Positions 19,155 to 27,735 of a DNA stretch of 64,000 nucleotides are shown here, piece after piece; position 1 is the first letter of the stretch; each line of letters opens with the position of its first letter. The stretch lies in contig CAVUNL010000032.1 in the NCBI GenBank assembly GCA_963742795.1, positions 124,001-188,000 on the forward strand, written 5' to 3'. This DNA comes from Palsa-504 sp963742795. GTDB lineage: Bacteria; Actinomycetota; Actinomycetes; Streptosporangiales; Streptosporangiaceae. A model generated the notes under the pieces. The model did not search any database. It saw only the letters and a program-made list of their open reading frames with translations, and was not told the DNA's origin. A program made the translations under genes and the position numbers.

Positions 19155-20279
19155 GTGGCGCGTCAAGGCGTTGGCTGGCTGGGGGCCGTCGTGGCCGGCG
19201 CGGCCCTGGCCCTGGTCCTGCTGGGCGGGCCCGCGTCCGCGGCCACCACGTCCGCCGCGGGCGGGACGACCATCGGCCCCGTCCAGATCAACGCGATCGG
19301 CCATCCAGGCCTGTGCTGGGAGTCCACCGGCAACGGCGCCCCCGTCGCCCTGGCCGTCTGCGACTCGGCGATCCAGGACCAGCAGTGGTCGCTGACCCCC
19401 AACGGCGTCCTGATGAACGGGATCGGCTACTGCCTGGAGGCGCTGACCGGCCAGCAGCACGGCGTGCCGCTGTACATCGACTTCGCCGACCAGTGCGGGG
19501 GAGACCGCGCCCAGGTCTGGCAGTACGACGGCCGCACCGGCCAGCTGTCCAACGCCGGGACCAGCATCTGCGCGGGCCTGAGCGGACCGGTCTACTCTGG
19601 CGTCCAGATCGAGCGGCTGACCTGCCGCAACAGCCCGAGGTGGAGCATCGGCTACAGCGCCGTCACCCTGCAACCGGGAACCGGCAGCGGCCCGGTCGGC
19701 GGCATCTTCAGCGCCTCCGTGACCGTAGCCAACGCCGCCTCGGCCCAGCTGGCCTACGGTGTTGTCGTGCGCCTTACCCTGCCGCGCGCGCTGGCCCTGG
19801 CCGTGGACGGCACCGGCGGCGCAGCCGGCTGGGCTTGTGACCTGCGCACGGTGACCTGCACCGGGAGCCTGCCGTCCGGGGCATCCGGCCACATCGAGGT
19901 GACCGGACGGGTACCGGGGGACGTTCGGCCTGGCGCCTCCTACCCGGTGTCCGCGCACGTGTCCGTGGCCGGGACATCTCAGCAGCCTGGCACCGTCCGG
20001 ACCACCGCCTCGCTGGCCGTCGCGGTTCATGCGGCCCCGCCCGCAGCTGCTGGCGCCCGTCAGGCTGGCTCAGGCTCGATCGTGAGCTCGCCGCTGCTGG
20101 CCGCGGTGGCCGGCGTCCTCGTCCTGGGCACGGTCCTGCTGGTTGCCGCGGCACGCCGGAAGTCGCATCCGGCCAAGCGGCGCGGCCGGCACGTGGCCGG
20201 CAAGACGCTGCAACCGTTACCTGATCCATCGCCTGCCGCCGTCCCGATACAGCGGACCGGCGGCGAACCGGTACGCTAG
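19155..20279 (+). CDS. Secreted lectin-like protein with C-terminal anchor
   Basis: About 374 residues from GTG 19155. An N-terminal signal peptide (VVAGAALALVLLGGPASAA) is followed by a ricin-type beta-trefoil-like half: paired Cys in GLCWESTGN, CLEAL and CGGDRAQVWQYD, and QQW at DQQWSLTP. A DUF11-like extracellular beta-sandwich comes next (VTVANAASAQLAYGVVVRLT). Near residue 315 there is a transmembrane segment (LLAAVAGVLVLGTVLLVAA) with a basic tail, so the protein is probably cell-surface anchored facing outward. No sortase motif. Its ligand is unknown. It is followed by tRNA-Val. Confidence 0.75.
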   Translation: MARQGVGWLGAVVAGAALALVLLGGPASAATTSAAGGTTIGPVQINAIGHPGLCWESTGNGAPVALAVCDSAIQDQQWSLTPNGVLMNGIGYCLEALTGQQHGVPLYIDFADQCGGDRAQVWQYDGRTGQLSNAGTSICAGLSGPVYSGVQIERLTCRNSPRWSIGYSAVTLQPGTGSGPVGGIFSASVTVANAASAQLAYGVVVRLTLPRALALAVDGTGGAAGWACDLRTVTCTGSLPSGASGHIEVTGRVPGDVRPGASYPVSAHVSVAGTSQQPGTVRTTASLAVAVHAAPPAAAGARQAGSGSIVSSPLLAAVAGVLVLGTVLLVAAARRKSHPAKRRGRHVAGKTLQPLPDPSPAAVPIQRTGGEPVR

Positions 20280-20314
20280 CTGCGTTCGCGGTGTCTCGAC
20301 GGCGCCCGGAACAA

Positions 20315-20386
20315 GGGCGCATAGCTCAGCGGTAGAGCACTCGCCTTACAAGCGAGGGGTCACTGGTTCGAACCCAGTTGCGCCCA
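20315..20386 (+). tRNA. tRNA-Val (UAC)
   Basis: Acceptor arms GGGCGCA and TGCGCCC pair fully. The anticodon stem CTCGC/GCGAG closes the loop CTTACAA with anticodon TAC, reading GUA. T-arm GGTTCGAACCC is canonical. Discriminator A; CCA is not encoded. The right flank moves directly into transposase and other accessory DNA. Confidence 0.95.
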
Positions 20387-20593
20387 CAAGATTTGTGCAG
20401 TTAGATGGCATTATTGAAACACTAATCTGAGGACCGGTAACCGCAGCCGGGAACCACCGGTGCACGCCTTCTTACGAGAGAAGCGTGCCCAGCGGCCACG
20501 GCCGCATCCCCTCCGGCCACCAGGGTGCGCCGCGCCGACGGCTGGCACCCGCCGGGAGTCCTTGATACCGCGCTTAGCTTAAGTTTTAACCTT

Positions 20594-22162
20594 TTACGCG
20601 GCGGCTGGTGTGTCTGTTTTGTCTGTGTTGCCGGTTTTCTTCTGGACTGGGTAGCGGGGTGCCGGGCCGGTGGCGGAGCCTTTCGGGCGTCCGGGGCCGG
20701 GCCTGGCGGGTTTAGCGACACGGGCGGGGGTGCCCAGGTGGCGGCGGATGTTTGCAAACCCGCGGCGGACCCGGCCCGGGGTCAGGGGGCGGCCGGCGGG
20801 GGGCCGGGTTTCCCAGGGCCGGCGCAGGTCTTCGGCCAGGGGACGGGCCAGGAGCAGCTGGGCGAAGGCGGCCATGACCAGGCGAACCCACCGGTCGGCC
20901 TGCTCGGGGGTGCGGACCCGGGCGGCGGTCAGGCCGAGGGTGCCCTTGGCGAACTTGAACGCGTGCTCCTCGTCAAAGCGGGCCAGGTAGGCGCGCCACA
21001 GCTCGTCCAGGGATAGCGGGGCGGGCCCGGCGTGCCATAGCCACATGGTCTTGTGTGGCTTGCGGCCGTCGGGCAGGTGCTCGACGATGACGCGGAGCAC
21101 GGTGCCGTGCAGGACGGGCAGCTCGCCGTCCCAGTTGTCCGCGAACCAGCCGCGGTCGCCGTGGATCAGGGGATGCACGTCCCGCCACGCGCTGACCTGG
21201 ACGGTGCCGTACAGCGGGGTATCTGGCAGGGTCAGGGACTCATCCGGTTCGGGATTGGCCCGGTCCGGGTCGTTGTGGCAGGTGACCGGCATGCCGTGCT
21301 TGCCGGGACGGCCGGTCTTGCCGGGCCAGGTGACGGGGTTGGCGTAGAGCACGCTGCCGGCCGCCAGCCGGATCAGCAGGTGCACGGGCTGCCCGGCCAG
21401 CGCGGCGGTCAGCGCGGCGGCGCTGTACCCGGCGTCCATGATGACCAGCGGCGCGCCGCGGCCACCGGTGCCGGCCGCGTGCAGGCGGCGTAGCAGGTTG
21501 CGGACCTGCCGGGCGGTCTGCTGCGTGCGGGTGGCCGGGGTGGTCCGCTCGGCATCGACCAGCGCGGCCCACGCGGTGCGCAGGTGCCCCAGCGCCGCGG
21601 TGAACTGGTATTCCCAGCCCGGGATGGTCTTGCGGGTGCTGTCGCAGCGGCACGCGTCATGATGAACATGGCCGCGGTCCGGGGAGCACTCGGCATCGGG
21701 GCGGGGATAAGGGGTGGCGTCGATCGCGAACCGCAGCCGCCTCCACCGCGCGCACGCCTCCCGGACCTGCGCGGCCTGGGCGGCCAGCACGCCGGCCAGG
21801 GCGTGTTCCAGCAGGCCGTAGTCGATCCTGTCGTGCTCGCCGATCCAGGCCAGGGCCTCGGGACCGTCGACAAGCTGCGGCAGCGTCCCGGTCAGCAGCG
21901 CGCCGAGAGCCTCCTCATCGGTGTCCCCGGCGGCCAGCGCGTCATACAGCGCGCCGTGGCCGCGGCGGAAGGCCGGCACCAGCGACAGCTGGACCAGCGA
22001 GGTCACCGCGTGATCAGCGCACAAGATCGCGTCGCACAGCTCGAAGCACGCATCAGGCCGGGCGGTCAGGCACCGGTACAGCCGGGCACGGAACTCCCGC
22101 AGCGCCCGGTACCGGTCAACCGCGCCGGCGACCTGCGCCGGGTCCGGCGCGGCCGGCAACAC
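20594..22162 (-). CDS. DDE transposase (NF041680-like, IS701-type fold)
   Basis: 522 residues. The DDE triad is readable: Asp in FAIDATPYPRPD, Asp in VIMDAGYSAAAL and Glu in FDEEHAFKFAKGTLGL. The C-terminal tail is Pro/Lys rich (PGRPKGSATGP). It belongs to a large actinobacterial group of putative transposases without a named IS family that I can state surely. Intact and probably functional. Upstream, 22225-22295 holds an inverted pair around AACGGTCCCT. I could not define terminal repeats or a target duplication. It lies just behind tRNA-Val. Confidence 0.85.
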   Translation of the reverse strand: MLPAAPDPAQVAGAVDRYRALREFRARLYRCLTARPDACFELCDAILCADHAVTSLVQLSLVPAFRRGHGALYDALAAGDTDEEALGALLTGTLPQLVDGPEALAWIGEHDRIDYGLLEHALAGVLAAQAAQVREACARWRRLRFAIDATPYPRPDAECSPDRGHVHHDACRCDSTRKTIPGWEYQFTAALGHLRTAWAALVDAERTTPATRTQQTARQVRNLLRRLHAAGTGGRGAPLVIMDAGYSAAALTAALAGQPVHLLIRLAAGSVLYANPVTWPGKTGRPGKHGMPVTCHNDPDRANPEPDESLTLPDTPLYGTVQVSAWRDVHPLIHGDRGWFADNWDGELPVLHGTVLRVIVEHLPDGRKPHKTMWLWHAGPAPLSLDELWRAYLARFDEEHAFKFAKGTLGLTAARVRTPEQADRWVRLVMAAFAQLLLARPLAEDLRRPWETRPPAGRPLTPGRVRRGFANIRRHLGTPARVAKPARPGPGRPKGSATGPAPRYPVQKKTGNTDKTDTPAAA

Positions 22163-22676
22163 TGCCCGGCGGCGCGGCCGGCACCGTCAGCGGGAGCTGC
22201 TGCCCGCCGGGCAGCGCTGTGAGAACATGGTGGTCCAACGGTCCCTCCCTGGCCAGTTTTCTTCGCAGAAACCAGCAATAAGGGCAGGGACCGTTGCTTG
22301 TCCAGCAATTCCGGCTAATTCACAACTGTGAACTAATTGTGTGTATACATTGCCACCTGAAATGCTGCCCACGCGCGCCGGGCAGTCCCGGGCACAGTTA
22401 CGGCAGAAAGGTCTCGTGAATAAGAGGAGTCAGCGGCAACACGGATCCACCGGGTTCAGCCGCAGGTCAGGCTGCCAGGCCGCTCCAGCAGAAGCGTTCT
22501 TGCATAAGCCTCAAGGCGTCGCAAGACGAAAACCCGTAGGTTAAAACACAAGCTTAGAGAATAGAAACTCAGCTGATAGTTCGACGTTGAGAAAGCTGAG
22601 GGATTGGCGCCTACCGTACTGAGTTGCAGGTTGCAGGTTGCAGGTTGCAGGTTGCAGGTTGCAGGTGCGGGAGCTG
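22163..22676. other. Intergenic, transposase flank with 7-bp repeat
   Basis: No gene is supported. It contains the inverted AACGGTCCCT pair next to the transposase start, an AT-rich stretch around 22300-22360, and at its right end the TTGCAGG repeat listed separately. Confidence 0.6.
22624..22665. repeat. TTGCAGG x 6 microsatellite
   Basis: Six exact head-to-tail copies of TTGCAGG, beginning 11 bases beyond the end of the RelE-like toxin gene. The heptamer length is not a multiple of three; it lies outside any supported gene. Likely phase-variable in length. Confidence 0.95.
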
Positions 22677-22924
22677 CTAGCCGACCCAGGTGATGTCGAG
22701 GATGATGACTTTGCTGGTGCCATCGTTTATTAAATAGGTGACCAGGCCGCCTCGCCGAAGTCTGCGCGTCTGACGTAGGGGTCGCCGGTCGGGAAGGTCC
22801 GGAGCGGGTCGTCGGGATAGTCGGCAACATCGGCCATGGCCTCGATGAGGCTGTCGAATGCCCGGTCCGGCAGCCCTTGCATCTGTTTCAGCGCCCGGCC
22901 GCTCAGTTCGACCCGGTAGGTCAC
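22677..22924 (-). pseudogene. RelE/ParE-family toxin, frameshifted (copy 1)
   Basis: Small type II toxin, expected to be an mRNA interferase or related. Reads TYRVELSGRALKQMQGLPD, RTFPTGDPYVRRADFGEA, then one G is missing near 22745. With it restored the frame gives GLVTYLINDGTSKVIILDI and stops at 22677; as written it ends early after AWSPI. Its GTG start overlaps the antitoxin stop (GTGA). Length after repair is 82 residues, identical to the second copy at 49802-50049. Confidence 0.8.
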
Positions 22925-23226
22925 TGCCGGTTCCTGGCCGCGACGGCTCGTTCAGTCCAGTCCGGGATCGCATCGGTGACAGGCACGGTGGTGGCGGTTC
23001 CCGCGTGGGCGGCTGCGAGTTCTTCGTAGTAGCCCGGCTGCCCGGCGGCGATGGCGGTCAGACTCCATACGTGCAGAAGGCGCCGCAGCTGCTGGTAACC
23101 GGCGGGGTCATGCGCGGCATCGACTGCCTGGTGGTACTGGCGGAGGAACTCATCGCGTTCTCGTTGGGGGAGGTCTCGCAGGATCACCTGCGGATCTGCG
23201 GGGTCTTCCGCCGGCTGTGCGGTCAC
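22921..23226 (-). CDS. DUF6247 family antitoxin (copy 1)
   Basis: About 101 residues from GTG 23226, chosen by comparison with copy 2, which starts MTAQPAE at the equivalent place. Conserved body: ILRDLPQRERDEFLRQYH, RRLLHVWSLTAIAAGQPGYYEE. DUF6247 genes commonly precede RelE-like toxins in actinobacteria, so an antitoxin role is inferred from context. It is intact while its toxin is broken. It overlaps the toxin start by four bases. Confidence 0.75.
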   Translation of the reverse strand: MTAQPAEDPADPQVILRDLPQRERDEFLRQYHQAVDAAHDPAGYQQLRRLLHVWSLTAIAAGQPGYYEELAAAHAGTATTVPVTDAIPDWTERAVAARNRQ

Positions 23227-23599
23227 GAGCCTTAGCTTACGCGCGCCTGCCGTCCTCAGGCCGCCTACCGCACCAGCCAAGGGACAGGGCGGGCTACTCG
23301 CGTAGCGTGACGATCGTTGGTCACGATATCGCGCGCGTAGCCGCCGATATGGTCGGCGGCGCGATCGTCAGCCTGAGTGCGTAAATGTGTCCCGAACTGG
23401 CGTTTCTGCGCGGCTATTACGGGTGGCTGCGGCAGGCTGAGCAGTGCCGGCTGTGCCGGGACAGCTGCTTAATCTAAATCGGCAGATGGCTTCGCTGGTG
23501 GTCGGCTGCCTAGCGGTGGTTGGCTGCGTGGCGCGGTACGGCTGGGAGGACGCCTGCCCTCAGGAGGGCCGGGAACAGGCGGGCGTGCGGGGCCGCGGC
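23227..23599. other. Intergenic between toxin pair and decayed genes
   Basis: No gene is supported. It holds the palindrome described at 23297-23331. Confidence 0.5.
23297..23331. repeat. Dispersed palindromic element, copy A
   Basis: Core GTGACGATCGTTGGTCAC with flank TCGCGTAGC. The same element in reverse complement is at 57581-57614, 34 kb away. Arms GTGAC/GTCAC are perfect in both copies, with only T/C changes in the centre. Confidence 0.7.
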
Positions 23600-23760
23600 T
23601 TAGAAGGTGAGGACAATCTTTCCCCGTGTTTGTCCCTGCTCGAGATGGCGGATGGCCTCGGCGGCCTGGGCCAGCGGGTAAGTCCGGTCGATCACCGGTA
23701 TGACCTTCCCGGTTTCGGTGAGTTCGGCGTCGGCGGTCAGGTCGGCCTGGTTGGGGGCCG
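23600..23760 (-). pseudogene. Zinc-type alcohol dehydrogenase / quinone reductase tail
   Basis: The frame reads VIPVIDRTYPLAQAAEAI and HLEQGQTRGKIVLTF, the classic C-terminal end of NADPH:quinone reductase-like medium-chain dehydrogenases. The rest of the enzyme is missing. It is joined directly to LuxR-regulator remnants, so this is a recombination junction. Confidence 0.75.
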
Positions 23761-23879
23761 ATCTCGGGGGCGCGCACGCGATCCGGCATGGACGGTGCCA
23801 TCGGGCCGGCAGGCGCGGTCCGGGGAAGCACCAGCGCCCGCTCGGCGAACTTTCTGGCGCCGATAGAGTCGAAGACATC

Positions 23880-24518
23880 ACGCGCGCCGCGAAGCTAATC
23901 GCTCGCCTCACGCCTGCGCCGCCGACGGCGCAGCCATTCACCGTACAACAGCCGGGCGTGTGCGAAGTCCACACGCAGCCGGGTCCGGCCCAGGCGATCG
24001 ATCGCCTCGCGCTACGTGCTCTCGGCGGCCTCGCCCGCGCGGGCCAGCGCTCGGCGGACGGGCGGGAGCGCGGCCGTTGCCGCCTGCGGGTGGTGGAACA
24101 GCATGCCGGGCCGCCAGCCCGCGTCCACGCATCAGCAGCAGCTCCAGCTGGCTGCGCGCCTCGGCCGACCCGCAGCTGGTGCATGTCGTCGATCACCAGC
24201 CAGAGCCGGTCCTGCAGCCGCACCAGGTCCGTCAGCAGCCGCTCGTTGATCGCCCACCCGTCCAGGTCAGGCGCCGCCGTCACCCCCGCACCAGTCCCGA
24301 CCCCGGGGCCGTCGGCGCAGCGCGCCCAGCAGCGACATCCAGAACCGGTGCGGGTCCCGCTCCGGCCGGCCCACCGGCACCCACGCGGCCCTTTCCGCCA
24401 GGCCGGCCTCGCCGGCCCACGACCGCAGCAAGACCGTCTTCCCGCTCCCGGGCGGGGCCGACGCCACCGTCACCGGCGCCGACGCCTCAGGCCGCTTGAA
24501 CAGCCCGGGACGGGACAC
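23880..24518 (-). pseudogene. LuxR-family (MalT-like) ATPase regulator remnant
   Basis: Pieces in several frames: Walker A ASAPPGSGKTVLLRSW near 24440, RLWLVIDDMHQLR near 24200 (Walker B type), and IDRLGRTRLRVDFAHARLL near 23990, which in intact relatives lies just before the DNA-binding domain. The large middle section and the LuxR HTH are absent. A decayed signal-transducing ATPase regulator. Confidence 0.7.
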
Positions 24519-24529
24519 GACTCCTCCCG

Positions 24530-24910
24530 GCCCCGGGCAAGTGACCGGCCGGCAACGGCATCCGATGCCCGGGCAGGGCCCATGGCCAGATCATCACACA
24601 CGCCAGCTGGCATCCCCAGCCGGCGTGCGGTCCGGCCGATCTCCGCCGCCACCGACAGGAGATCCTTGAGCTCGTCGGCTTCGAGCACACGGCGCAGCGG
24701 CTTGGCGGGCTTGGGCCAGCGCCGCCTGCCGCTGGCCGGATGGCTTGCGAGCAGTCCGCGCTCAACCGCCGGTCGAAGATCTGGCAGAGGGTCACGAGCG
24801 TCTTGTTGATGCTGCCGTTGCTCAGCGGCTTGCGCCGCTCGCCGCGTTTGTCGCCGAGCGGATCACCGGCGCGTCGTCCAGCAGTCACAGCTGCATGGCA
24901 GCGACCCGCC
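24530..24910 (-). pseudogene. Tyrosine integrase N-terminal remnant
   Basis: Readable blocks are LSNGSINKTLVTLCQIFDR near 24800 and LEADELKDLLSVAAEIGR near 24670. These are the core-binding domain and the start of the catalytic domain of phage-type integrases. The R-H-R-Y catalytic part is gone and the blocks are in different frames. It sits directly behind the zwf gene and marks an old element insertion. Confidence 0.65.
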
Positions 24911-24914
24911 CGGG

Positions 24915-26342
24915 TTACTGGCCGAGGAGCCAGCGTCCGGGCGCGACGAGGTCGCGTGCCTGAGCGGGTCCCCACGAGCCGGGCGGGTAGGGGTTGACCC
25001 GGGGCGGCCTGGACAGCAGCGGGCTCGGCCACCTGCCAGACCGCGGCCAGCCCGTCCGGGCGGGTGAACAGCGAGCGGTCGCCGAGCAGGACGTCGTGGA
25101 TGAGCCGGACGTAGGGCGGCAGCGGGTCGGCGCCGTGCAGGCTGGCCAGCGGGATCGACGCCCGGGCCACGCCGAGGTCCAGTGCCGGGCCGGGCTTCTT
25201 GGCCACCAGGGACAGGTCGATCTCGCCGTCGCCGGCGAGGGAGAACGACAGCACGTTGCCGGCGCGGGGCAGCGGCCGGCCAGCGGCCCGGGCGGGTCGC
25301 GGAGGATCAGGCTGACCCGCTGCCGGGATTCGGCCATCTGTTTGCCGGTACGCAGGTAGAACGGCACGCCCCGCCAGCGGGGGCTGTCGATCCACAGCCG
25401 GGCGGCGACGAAGGTGTCCCGGCTGGACCGGGGATCGACGCCGGGCACGTCGCGGTAGCCGTCGAACTGGCCGAGCACCACCTCGGCCGGGTCCAGCGGC
25501 CGGAAGCAGCTGATGACCTGCTCCCGGGCGGCCTGCAGGTCGACCGGGCCCAGGCTGGCAGGGGGTTCCATGGCGACCTCGGCGGCCACCTGGAACAGGT
25601 GCGTGACGAGCAGGTCCAGCACCGCGCCGGTGGCGTCGTAGAACTGCGCCCGGTTGCTGATGCCGAGCGTCTCGGGCACGTCGATCTGCACCGACTCGAC
25701 GTGCTCGCGGTTCCAGTACGCGGCGGACGACCCGTTCGCGAAGCGCAGCACGTGCAGGTCCTGGGTGGCCTCCTTGCCCAGGAAATGGTCGATCCGGTAC
25801 ACCTGCTGCTCGTCCAGGACCGAATGGACAACCCGGTCCAGCTCACGGAAATCCTCCCCCGATGTGCCGAACGGCTTCTCGTACACGACGCGGGCGCCCT
25901 GGCAGAGCCCGTGCTGGTCCAGCGCCGTCGTCAGCCCGGCAAAGGCGACGGGCGGGACGGCCAGGTAGTGAATGAGTTGCGGATCCCCGCCCAGCGACCT
26001 GCGGGCCTCGCCCAGGACGCCGGGCAGGCTGCCCGGGCTGTCGGTGCTGAACCCGCCGCCGGCGAAGAACACCCGCTCCGCGAACGCGTTCCACTCCTTT
26101 TGCCCCGGCTCGGGGCCGAATTCGGTGAGCGCATCGTGAACATGGGCACGGAAGCTCTCATGCGCGACGTCGCCGCGGCCGTTGCCCACCAGCAGCCACT
26201 GCCGGGGCAGCAGCCCCTCGCGCGCGAGCCGGAAGAACGCGGGCAGCACCAGCCGCCTGGCCAGGTCCCCGGTCGCCCCGAAAAGCACGAACACCACCGG
26301 TCCCGGATCGCCGGCGGACTGATCTTGGTTTGCGTAGCTCAT
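24915..26342 (-). CDS. zwf: Glucose-6-phosphate dehydrogenase, two compensating frameshifts
   Basis: Oxidises glucose-6-phosphate to 6-phosphogluconolactone (pentose phosphate pathway). Start ATG 26342 preferred over 26360 because GAGGAGC precedes it. NADP fold FGATGDLARRLVLPA, catalytic region YRIDHFLGKEATQDLHVLRFAN and YWNREHVESVQI are intact. Near 25280 the frame slips and returns near 25020. In between, the alternative frame gives the expected AGNVLSFSLAGDGEIDL and HDVLLGDRSLFTRPDGLA, while the open frame gives nonsense. The C-terminus NPYPPGSWGPAQARDL is back in frame. As written, about 85 residues would be wrong; a sequencing cause is plausible. Confidence 0.85.
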   Translation of the reverse strand: MSYANQDQSAGDPGPVVFVLFGATGDLARRLVLPAFFRLAREGLLPRQWLLVGNGRGDVAHESFRAHVHDALTEFGPEPGQKEWNAFAERVFFAGGGFSTDSPGSLPGVLGEARRSLGGDPQLIHYLAVPPVAFAGLTTALDQHGLCQGARVVYEKPFGTSGEDFRELDRVVHSVLDEQQVYRIDHFLGKEATQDLHVLRFANGSSAAYWNREHVESVQIDVPETLGISNRAQFYDATGAVLDLLVTHLFQVAAEVAMEPPASLGPVDLQAAREQVISCFRPLDPAEVVLGQFDGYRDVPGVDPRSSRDTFVAARLWIDSPRWRGVPFYLRTGKQMAESRQRVSLILRDPPGPLAGRCPAPATCCRSPSPATARSTCPWWPRSPARHWTSAWPGRRSRWPACTAPTRCRPTSGSSTTSCSATARCSPARTGWPRSGRWPSPLLSRPPRVNPYPPGSWGPAQARDLVAPGRWLLGQ

Positions 26343-26419
26343 GCGTAGCTCCTCGGTCATCGCCAGCGCCTAAGGCAGCCTGTATGAGGCGACAGGGGCT
26401 TCCGCTCACTACACGGTTG

Positions 26420-26835
26420 GCCTAGCCGGTCACCACGTCGTACGTGATCCGGTTGCTGGACCGCCGCCCAGCAGATTCCCCCGGCGGCCTGATCGGCGGG
26501 CTTGACCATCGGGGTGTGCTGCATCGCGCCCAGCACCAGGCCCATCACGCCCGACGGTCTGCTGAAGTTTGTCCTGGCGGGACCGGGGCTGACCGACATG
26601 ACGGTCACGCCGGAGGCTTTGATGCGGCGCGCGAGCTCGGTGGTGAACAGGACTTTCCCGAGCTCCGAGGCGCTGTATGCGCCGACGTAACTGTGCTTCC
26701 GCTCTGCCTGGAGGTTGCCAAGGTCGAGCTTCCGGCTGTAGTACTCGGACACTACGTTGACGATCGGGCCTGCGGGGGCGGCGACGAGGAGCGGCAGCAA
26801 CAGCTCCGTCAGCCGCCACTTGCCGTTCACGACCG
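26420..26835 (-). pseudogene. Short-chain dehydrogenase C-terminal remnant
   Basis: Begins in the middle of an SDR fold: NGKWRLTELLLPLL, then IVNVVSEYYSRKLDLG, YVGAYSASELGKVLF (Tyr-x-x-x-Ser-like catalytic region) and SVSPGPARTNF. The Rossmann nucleotide-binding half is absent. It abuts the end of the complete SDR gene upstream, so an unequal fusion of two SDR genes is likely. Confidence 0.7.
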
Positions 26836-27603
26836 GACGGCCGTGGATGTACCGGGGATGAACGGGCGGTCGTCGGGTGCGGCCCGGCGTGCGGCCAGGA
26901 TCTGGGCGGCGGGCCGGCCGATGGGGATGCGCAGGGGCAGCTGCGGCGCCTCTGCCGCGTCGGCGATCCCGGCCGCGACCTCTTCCGGCGTGATCATCTG
27001 GCTGGCGGGCGTACCGCCGCGGCCGGGCAGGCGGGCGTAGGGATCGCCGGGCAGGGTGTAGGTGGTGACGTGGTCGAGCGCGCCGGAGCTGACCGGGCCC
27101 GGTTCGAGCAGCGCGGCCTCGATCCCCAGCGGGCCCGCCTCGATGGCCAGGGCCTCCACCAGCGCCTCCAGGGCCCATTTGGTCGCGGCGTAGGCCGCCT
27201 GGCGCGGCGGCACGATGCGCCCGGCGATGCTGGACAGGAACAGCAGCCGCCCGCGGCCGCGGGCGCGCATCCCCGGCAGGACCGCCTGCGCCACCCGCAG
27301 GGCACCGATCGTGTTGATGTCCAGCAGCCGCGCAAGCGCCTCCGGCGGCGTCGCCTCCACGGCGGCGACGAAGATCGCCCCGGCGTTGGCGACCAGAACG
27401 TCGACCTCCCCGGCCTCCCCGACCGCCGAGGTGATGCTGTCCGGGTTGGTGACGTCGAGCCCGAGCCGCTGGTCCGCCGGCAGGCCGGCGAGCGTGCTCG
27501 GGTCCGGTGCGGTGGCGATCACCCGGTGACCGCGGCGGGCGAACTCCGCCGCCGCCGCGCGGCCGATCCCCTTCGACGCTCCTGTGATCAGTACCGATGC
27601 CAT
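26827..27603 (-). CDS. SDR family oxidoreductase
   Basis: 258-residue classical short-chain dehydrogenase. NAD(P) motif ITGASKGIGRAAA, NAG in VANAGAIF, catalytic Ser in LFLSSIAG, and YAATK for the Tyr/Lys pair. The end, PFIPGTSTAVRS, joins the fragment of a second SDR. Substrate unknown. It is nearly full length; perhaps the last few residues come from the fusion. Confidence 0.85.
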   Translation of the reverse strand: MASVLITGASKGIGRAAAAEFARRGHRVIATAPDPSTLAGLPADQRLGLDVTNPDSITSAVGEAGEVDVLVANAGAIFVAAVEATPPEALARLLDINTIGALRVAQAVLPGMRARGRGRLLFLSSIAGRIVPPRQAAYAATKWALEALVEALAIEAGPLGIEAALLEPGPVSSGALDHVTTYTLPGDPYARLPGRGGTPASQMITPEEVAAGIADAAEAPQLPLRIPIGRPAAQILAARRAAPDDRPFIPGTSTAVRS

Positions 27604-27735
27604 GACGGCCTCCCGGGTTCAGAAATTTTCAGGTTTGCGCCGGCCCCGTGAGGAGCGCGCTCGGATGCCCGCGGGATGCGGGAGAACCTGCGCCTCCCGC
27701 ATCCCGCGGGCGGTGGTTAACTGTGGCCGGTGGCC

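Noticed and set aside
20315..20386. tRNA-Val as the attachment site of an integrative element
   Set aside because: The tRNA is complete but I found no repeated 3' half elsewhere in the window and no integrase next to it.
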